Assembly: GCA_019648995.1 (NCBI GenBank)
Contig: BLXT01002790.1
Location: 351,512-379,651, forward strand
Source: Plakobranchus ocellatus
Lineage: Eukaryota; Mollusca; Gastropoda; Plakobranchidae
DNA: 28,140 bases
Reading direction: 5' to 3'
Every line of letters begins with the position of its first letter. Position 1 is the first letter of the stretch. The notes beneath the pieces were generated by a model, which saw only the letters and a list, made by a program, of their open reading frames with translations, was not told the DNA's origin and did not search any database. Position numbers and translations under genes: made by a program. Shown in pieces: positions 22,881-28,140 of the stretch.

Positions 22881-25800
22881 TTCTCCTTTTATCACTCTGA
22901 GTGTCTCTCAGTAATTCTCTCTCTCTCTGTTTCTCTTTTATCACTATCTGAGTCTCAATGATTCTCTCTCTCTCTCTCTCTCTCTCTCCCTCTCTCTCTC
23001 TCAATCTAGGTAATATCAAGATCCAGCACTATTTGTAATTTCGCGAAATGCTTGCTTTTTTTTTTCTTGATGTGTAATAAAAATTTGATAATGGTCCTAG
23101 AGATCTGATTTAGGCTTTAGTCGACGCCTAAGCCTACACAGACTTGGATACATTGTAAGCCGACATGACTTGCGGAGATATCAGTCATTTCAAATAGAGC
23201 AAAGGAAAACTCGATGTTTTCTTTTTAATTAATATACAATGGGTCATAATTTAAAGCTTTGAGTTTCTGTATACCTGTCTCTCATAAGTTTTCTTTTTCC
23301 ATGGAACCTTTTTACTGTGTGAGCTAGATTTTGAGTTGTATACACTGTAGTGCACCTTTAAAAAAATTCATTATCAAGGCCCTAAGCCTGCAGGTCTTGA
23401 AGATGATATATGGTGATATTATTGGACTAATGGTAGTGAGTAGGAAGATACTTTCTTGCATCTTTTAGAGTCGAAAATTCATTAATTAGCCTCTGATATT
23501 ATACTTTAATGTTATGGAATGTTTATGGTCGAGTATATGATTGTGTAGTAGGAAGATACTTTCTTGCATCTTTTAGGGTCAAAAATTCATTAATTAGCCT
23601 CTGATATTATACTTTAATGTTATGGAATGTCTAGGGTCGAGTATATGATTAAGGTGTAGATTCTGGATTTAGATCTAATTTCACCTACTCCTTAATATCT
23701 AGAGTTAGATGTGATGCTTTCTCAGTTAGATCTAATAGGTCTCGATTAATAAATCCATATATGGAGATTATGCATCAAAAAATATTACATGAATAATTGT
23801 AAAAACTATGCTTAGATATAGATTTAGGTTTGTGCTCAATTGCTTGTGGATCTCATAAAGATCTAGTTGTCCAAATGTATGGGATCTAGATTGAAGGAAA
23901 CCGACTCCTTAAGATCTATTCTTGTTTAGAATTTTTAATTTTTGTAATTTCTTTCTCCATTGTGCTCAAATTTGATCGACAGAGGTACATGTATTACTAA
24001 CTAGATTTGTGTGTATTTTTTTTTTTATTTTTTATTTATTTATTTTTTTTTTTTTAGTCTATTTTGGCTAGCTAAATTATATCGTTTTCTAAGACTAGAC
24101 ATAGCATTTGGTATTCAAGATCAAATTCAAATTTCACTGATAAGATCTAGTCTCAAGCCATGCATAGACTGTTCCTCTAGATAAAATTGACTTTAAGCAT
24201 AAATTTAAATCTAATCATAATGTAACTCTAGTCTAAATCTAGGCATTGTTCCAAAATAGTTTTCATTGCTTTTTTATCACAAAAAAATGATACTTCAGTT
24301 ACAGTGAGCCCACTTGCAGGCATTTACATTTACCGCATGTCAATTCAATTTCCATTGCTTCAACTGTGTAAATATATTAAATATACATTTTTCCCTATGC
24401 TGGATGGGTATGTAGTGAGGTTTTGGTTTGCTAAATTGAGAACTTTGCAAGTCAGCTTTGTATCCTTGTGCATTTACAGTAACCCCTCTAAGCAATGATC
24501 ATGGTGTCATATGATTATCATTTTTTAGGCATTTTCAAAGAGGACAGTTGTACATTATTACTTGTCACATACAATAATACCTTTCTTTGATATTAAAGAT
24601 ATCTTGGTGTTACCATAATAATTATTTTGTACCAAGTTTCTACGGTAGCAATTATAATTTTTTCTTTACTTTGAACCCATTTTCTCAGCTTTACTTTTTC
24701 CATTTCTTCATCTCAATCAACCATCATGATAACTCTGCTATATATGGTACAATAGTTTTAAAAGCCATTCTCATTCTCATTCTGTGAGTGTGTGGTTCTT
24801 TTTTTTTTTTAATAGTTGAATCGATTTCTTTTTGTTTGTTTTTGTTTTTTTTTAAATGATGGAGTTATTTTTTTTTCCTCTATGCTATTGTGATAAAAAG
24901 CTTGCTGACTTTGGGTAGTTTTAAAAGGTATACAAGGTTAGTGGCGGTCTTGATTTGGGGGAGATTTTAAGCTAGGTTTTAAAAGTTAGTACTTGGACAT
25001 AAAGTAGATGGCTAGGGATCTCACTCTCATTTTCTGAATACTATGTTGCCGAAGATTCTATTGCGTATCTAATATGTTACATAGAATTCAAGTTTTGTGT
25101 CAGGTGTCTAACACTTTTCAATTTTAAAAATAGTTATGGCTCTTTATAGTCCGTGCCACAGAATTAATCAGCTTGTTAGCACCAGCACTAGTATTTTCTG
25201 TTGCTTTTTTTTTCTTGTTAGTCTGTGATGTAGCCAGTATTAGGGAGCTTATTTGGATCCCTCCAATTAAAAAAGTGTGCTATCATTCGTATCTTTTGTA
25301 CTTGAGTATGTTAGTCTGCTCTGCTCCACGAAGAACTGCTATGCTCATTGATAGGGAAGGGATCAAATTAGGATTATTATTAGTAAAATAAGATCTGGCA
25401 GCATAGAAATAGTGAGCTGGCAAATGGTAGCTAAAGCACAGCCTTGGCTTGTGATTTTGCATTCCTTCCCTCGAAAAGAGTACCAGATACAGCCATTTTG
25501 ATGTGATTATTGTAGTAGTATTGACAAAGCTCATGCATGTGTGATTTTAATATGTTTACAGGGTGAGTGGTAGTTTCGTTTTAGGGGGAGTAATTGTGCT
25601 CTAAGGGGTACTAATTATAGGTTGTATTTGCATCCATAACATGATTTTCTAAATTGGCATACAAATAATTGATTGAAATCAATCAGATGGATTGTGCATG
25701 TGATCTAGCAGAATTAATTTTTTTTAAAAATAATTCTCTTTGCCATTGCAGAATCAGATTCAGGAGATGAAGCAAGCACAGACACAAAACACAGCTCAGC

Positions 25801-28140
25801 TGCGTTCCATGTTGCTAGATCCAGCCATAAACCTTGTGTTCCAGCGCATGGCCAAGGAGATGGACGACCACAAGGACAAACTCAAGCAAAAGCAAAACGA
25901 ATTGACAGCATGGAAATTTACCCCTGACAGGTGTATATTACTTCCCTCTTTTTCCTCAATGATAAATGTTGATATCACTTTCTTGGGCTGCAATCAAATG
26001 CCTACGGGGAAGATAACATGAAAAAAATATAATAACCAGTTCTCCAAAGGAGAGCCATCCAACCTACATGGAGAGATGCAAGAAAGATGGCCTAAAATGA
26101 TACATAAGTTGGCATGAATTCTGCTTTTGTCCTCTTTGTACACTTGCTGACCAACTCAGCATGAGAGAGAGAATTTTCATCAAATGCTGACTTGAAGTGC
26201 ACTATTTCATTTGCTCAAGTCTGTGAATCAATTCTTTCTTAGAAAAAAAATAGCCACATAGGTATAGAATGGAGTAATGAGTGTAAAGTACCGGTACGAA
26301 TTTATTGGTCAAAGTGTAGTATGACGGCCTCTGGATTGTAAGCATTCTCAGAGGCAAGTTTGAAGCACAGATGTTAGTTTTCTTGGATGCCACGGCAAAA
26401 TAAGTAATTTATTTGTCTGATGTAATCCACCTAAAAACTTGTAAATTAATTTGTAGCAAAGCATTCCATTTCTTCTCTTCTTCCAATATTACGTTCACCT
26501 TGAAATGTTGATTGTGATTTGTTCATGTTTTGTTATCCTATGTTTAAATCGAGGAATACCTGAAATGCAGACCTGTCGGCCGTTATATAGATAAATATTT
26601 ATTACCCTTTCTCGTGCAATATATTTTGTTTGTTGTTGTTGATGTTGTTGTTGTTTTTGTCCGTTTCTTGTCTTCCTTCAGTTTTTGGCCTTCACATTTC
26701 CAAACAAGCTGAATTACTTTTTTTTCTCTATCATTCATTACCAAGCTTTGTACATGAAAAAGTGGACAACTTAAGGCTAGTAGTTCATAAATATAGGCAG
26801 CATACTATGTAGGTTTTTGTCACTAGAAAAATGCAAAAATTTGTTAGTTTTAAAAATGTATCCCTTTTTTTCCAGTTTATAAGAAATTTATGTAAACAAA
26901 TTGAAATGCAGGTTTTAAAAGGTAATTTGTACATACATATATACCTATCTTTGTTAGTTGTGTGAGTGTGGATAGGGTGGGAATGCATTTTGAAGATGGT
27001 AGAATTGAGTGTTAAATTTAGTGCACAGGAAACTGAAGTAAATAAATTCCTTGCCATCTTGCTCTTGTCAATCTTTCCTACAAAATCAACTGGATACTGT
27101 TACTTAAGTTGCTCTTTCAGTACTCAGATTACAGGTTTTAGGTTTTGATGGATTGATAAGTCTAAAATAGCATTTTTTAGATGATCACAGAAGTGTCAAC
27201 TTGCAGCAGTAGTTTTTTTCCATGGTTATACAGTTAAATGCTGTCTCTTAAATCTAGGATTCTTGAAAGATACAATTGAATTACTTTAACAAAAGCAGAC
27301 ATTTTTTTTTCTTTAAAGTTTCCCATTATTCATAAAAGTTATTGGTTCACTCAAAATCTCAATAGCTTATAATTTTATTTACCAGTATATTTGTGCTGAT
27401 GCACCCCTCAGTTTGTATTTTTATGAGCATTCTCAAAAGGCGTTACAATGATCCATAGGCAAAAGATAATTTGTAAACAGCTGCACTCATTTAGACCAAT
27501 ATTTAAACTAAAGCACTTCTCCAGTGTTTTGAAAAGCAAGTAAGAGTGTTTTCTTTGGTAAAAACAAAAGTTTCATTATTCCTTTTTTTGTATTAGGATT
27601 TTAATTATGGTGCCAATTTTTTCCTATTTATTCAACATTTAAAACGCAAGAAAAAATCCCGACAATAGAGCTCAAATGTAAATGTTTGATTGATTGCTTT
27701 AACCTAGCATGGAGTGCAAAAATTAAAACCTTATTCGTATTTACACCTCTCAACTTAAAGATTTATATCATCGTCATCAATAAATTCGGATTCATCAGAA
27801 TTGTAATTTTTAGAAGCTGAAAGTTTTTGTGAAAACTGAATTTTATGCCGTCAAACTGATAGACTTGCCATAACAGTATGAGAAAATTTTCATGTAAAAA
27901 CATCAGTAACTTTAGCTACTGCTCATACTTTAAGACTGTTTCCTGCTGCAAACTGTCTGATTTTGTGGTGGCAATGTACATTTTATTTAAAATGGGGATA
28001 AATAAATCTTATTGGTTGCAAGGTATGTGAGGTTTTTCAAATTCCATTTTGTTCATAGATATCTCTTACCTTGTAGTAAAATCTATGGTTTAAGATCTCA
28101 GTAGTTTTTTTTTTTTGTTTTTTTTTTTGTTCATGTAGAT
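16800..28140 (+). CDS. WTAP: WTAP / Fl(2)d, m6A methyltransferase-complex scaffold, 5' part (five coding exons)
   Basis: WTAP is a nuclear coiled-coil scaffold that brings METTL3-METTL14 to nuclear speckles for mRNA m6A methylation; in flies the homologue Fl(2)d also acts in Sxl splicing. Visible coding exons: 16813-16842 (exon from 16800), 19134-19189, 19787-19869, 20877-21001 and 25752-25930, giving 157 codons with phases 0, 2, 1, 0, 2. Residues 8-13 (PKRPRL) match the nuclear-signal position of human WTAP (PKKVRL). Residues 77-98 (ARREHTLVMRLANKEQELQE) and 110-157 (AQLRS..DPAINL...NELTAWKFTPD) are unmistakable WTAP coiled-coil. Between them, residues 14-70 are rich in Asp, Glu, Arg, Ser and Lys, and the RWKQ-type segment of the vertebrate protein is not found. 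About 40 percent of a 396-residue human-type protein is visible; the rest lies beyond 28140. It diverges from SOD2. Confidence 0.93.
16843..19133 (+). other. WTAP intron after first coding exon
   Basis: A 2.3 kb GT-AG intron. AT-rich; holds the composite (AT)(AC)(GT) microsatellite at 18440-18506. I searched it for a RWKQ-coding exon and saw none. Confidence 0.8.
18440..18506. repeat. Composite (AT)n(AC)n...(GT)n microsatellite, self-complementary
   Basis: An AT run of about 20, then 12 bases of AC, ACATACACATTGTATATATG, then about 18 bases of GT. The AC and GT arms are complementary across a short centre, so the single strand can fold back. Confidence 0.9.
19134..19189 (+). CDS. WTAP: WTAP second coding exon (18 codons)
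   Basis: Acceptor TTGTTTTTCAG, translation PRLDFDDSASKDEHSEKY, donor CCG|GTAAAG, phase 0 in and 2 out. It completes the PKRPRL basic motif and starts the acidic/serine stretch. Confidence 0.85.
19190..20876 (+). other. WTAP introns around the third coding exon
   Basis: Two GT-AG introns, 19190-19786 and 19870-20876. AT-rich, with no repeat family recognised. The second is where the missing vertebrate-type N-terminal exon would be expected; no convincing candidate is seen. Confidence 0.7.
19787..19869 (+). CDS. WTAP: WTAP third coding exon (Arg/Asp/Ser-rich)
   Basis: Acceptor TTTTTTTTGCAG, donor CCAG|GTAAAC. Encodes SRDREREQDD then a Ser/His/Lys run ending KHKKRLEP. This RD/RS-like composition is not part of the vertebrate protein. 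Confidence 0.8.
20877..21001 (+). CDS. WTAP: WTAP fourth coding exon (coiled-coil start)
   Basis: Acceptor AATTCTTTCAG, donor ATG|GTGAGT. Begins EDDEGKDEDCKAKLSG and enters the conserved ARREHTLVMRLANKEQE block. Confidence 0.92.
22580..23255. repeat. Related 35-40 base words flanking the CT-rich block
   Basis: TTTAATTAACATACAATGGA with GTTTTCTTTAAA before it, near 22584-22629, resembles TTTAATTAATATACAATGGG with GTTTTCTTT before it, near 23215-23258. Both are followed by TCATAATT. They might mark the ends of an inserted or duplicated segment. Confidence 0.35.
22802..23002. repeat. (CA)n(CT)n microsatellite complex with duplicated unit
   Basis: CA repeats at 22802-22821, CT from about 22822 to 22875, and a second CT run at about 22962-23002. 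Between them the motif CTGTTTCTC(C)TTTTATCACT is repeated (about 22877 and 22927), a higher-order unit of roughly 50 bases. It generates Ser-Leu and Arg-Glu repeat frames on the two strands that are not genes. Confidence 0.9.
23439..23650. repeat. Tandem duplication, 108-base period
   Basis: Copies 23439-23542 and 23547-23650 are 104 bases each and differ at about four positions. They share AGTAGGAAGATACTTTCTTG at the start and GTCGAGTATATGATT at the end, separated by GTGT. High identity suggests a recent local duplication. Confidence 0.92.
23640..24245. repeat. AGATCTA/CTAG-rich stretch
   Basis: At least a dozen AGATCTA, TCTAGA, TAGATCT and CTAGTCT words in 600 bases, with poly-T near 24017-24056. 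Same word family as 11040-11180 and 22245-22275 (TCTAGATCTAGATCTAGACC). Confidence 0.6.
25752..25930 (+). CDS. WTAP: WTAP fifth coding exon (coiled-coil core)
   Basis: Acceptor CATTGCAG, donor ACAG|GTGTAT. Contains AQLRSMLLDPAINLVFQRM and NELTAWKFTPD, the most conserved stretch of the family. It ends in phase 2. A TTCATGTAG at 28130-28138 may be the next acceptor at the very edge of the window. Confidence 0.93.
25931..28138 (+). other. WTAP intron after the fifth coding exon (runs to window edge)
   Basis: AT-rich with T-runs and GTT repeats near 26623-26656. It may end with the pyrimidine tract and TTCATGTAG at 28105-28138. On the minus strand, 27830-27760 reads a short acidic tail (SDESEFIDDDDINL, stop) behind an AG, but with no supporting upstream frame. 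Confidence 0.6.

Larger units (their letters stand above)
21002..25751 (+). other. Large WTAP intron (4.75 kb) with repeats
   Basis: Contains a G12 run (21695-21706), a CTAG-rich tract, two long CT tracts, a 108-base-period tandem duplication and long T-runs near 24010-24060 and 24800-24870. A CG-richer patch at 22640-22700 looks like a dispersed repeat. No exon was recognised. Confidence 0.8.

Noticed and set aside
22512..23019. Several 80-149 codon frames with Ser-Leu or Arg-Glu repeats
   Set aside because: They are translations of the CA/CT microsatellites on both strands and have no unique-sequence coding support.
27760..27890. Minus-strand acidic tail SDESEFIDDDDINL before a stop, behind a TTTCAG
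   Set aside because: It resembles a terminal exon but is only about 20 codons; no upstream exon or poly(A) evidence could be joined.
28130..28140. TTCATGTAG as the acceptor of WTAP's next exon
   Set aside because: Only two exon bases are visible. The split codon would be AGA (Arg) where Ser is usual, so it is noted but not annotated as an exon.
1..28140. tRNA, rRNA, CRISPR array, operon or prokaryotic signals
   Set aside because: I looked for cloverleaf boxes, rRNA cores and regularly spaced repeats and found none; the intron structure makes prokaryotic features inapplicable.

Overview
The window reads as nuclear DNA of an animal. It is AT-rich, its genes are split by GT-AG introns (one GC-AG), and short exons sit in kilobases of T-runs, microsatellites and decayed LINE sequence. 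Scattered AGATCTAGATCTAGA-type tracts and TAGGCCTA/ACATGTA words remind me of marine molluscs, perhaps a gastropod. That placement is an impression, not a demonstration. Nothing bacterial, organellar or viral was seen.

Three protein-coding genes are supported. (1) Bases 745-3041, plus strand: the last three exons of an unidentified helical protein ending in a MYND-type zinc finger; its 5' part lies before the window. (2) Bases 9111-5995, minus strand: a complete four-exon mitochondrial manganese superoxide dismutase (SOD2), 228 codons, with all metal ligands present and a presequence on its own exon. (3) Bases 16800-25930, plus strand, continuing past the right edge: the first five coding exons (157 codons) of WTAP / Fl(2)d, the scaffold of the nuclear m6A mRNA methyltransferase complex.

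The MYND gene and SOD2 converge tail to tail around 3.1-6.0 kb. SOD2 and WTAP are head to head across a 7.7 kb spacer. The same SOD2/WTAP pairing is known in human 6q25.3, so the divergent pair is probably an ancient linkage. The spacer holds a heavily frameshifted LINE reverse transcriptase remnant running almost up to the SOD2 start codon (about 9130-10060, minus), CTAG-rich DNA (11040-11180), two CG-richer patches that could hold promoters (about 11640-11830 and 12570-12900), and a second LINE fragment (13152-13510, minus) with a 30-base inverted repeat at its truncated edge. The WTAP introns hold microsatellites, a 104-base tandem duplication and another CTAG-rich stretch. The first 350 bases may be an LTR-element edge.

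The three genes do not obviously share a pathway. I found no undescribed system. The best leads are the conserved SOD2-WTAP bidirectional arrangement, a WTAP N-terminus whose usual first coiled-coil seems replaced by an Arg/Ser/Asp-rich stretch, and an awkward splice acceptor in SOD2 intron 1.
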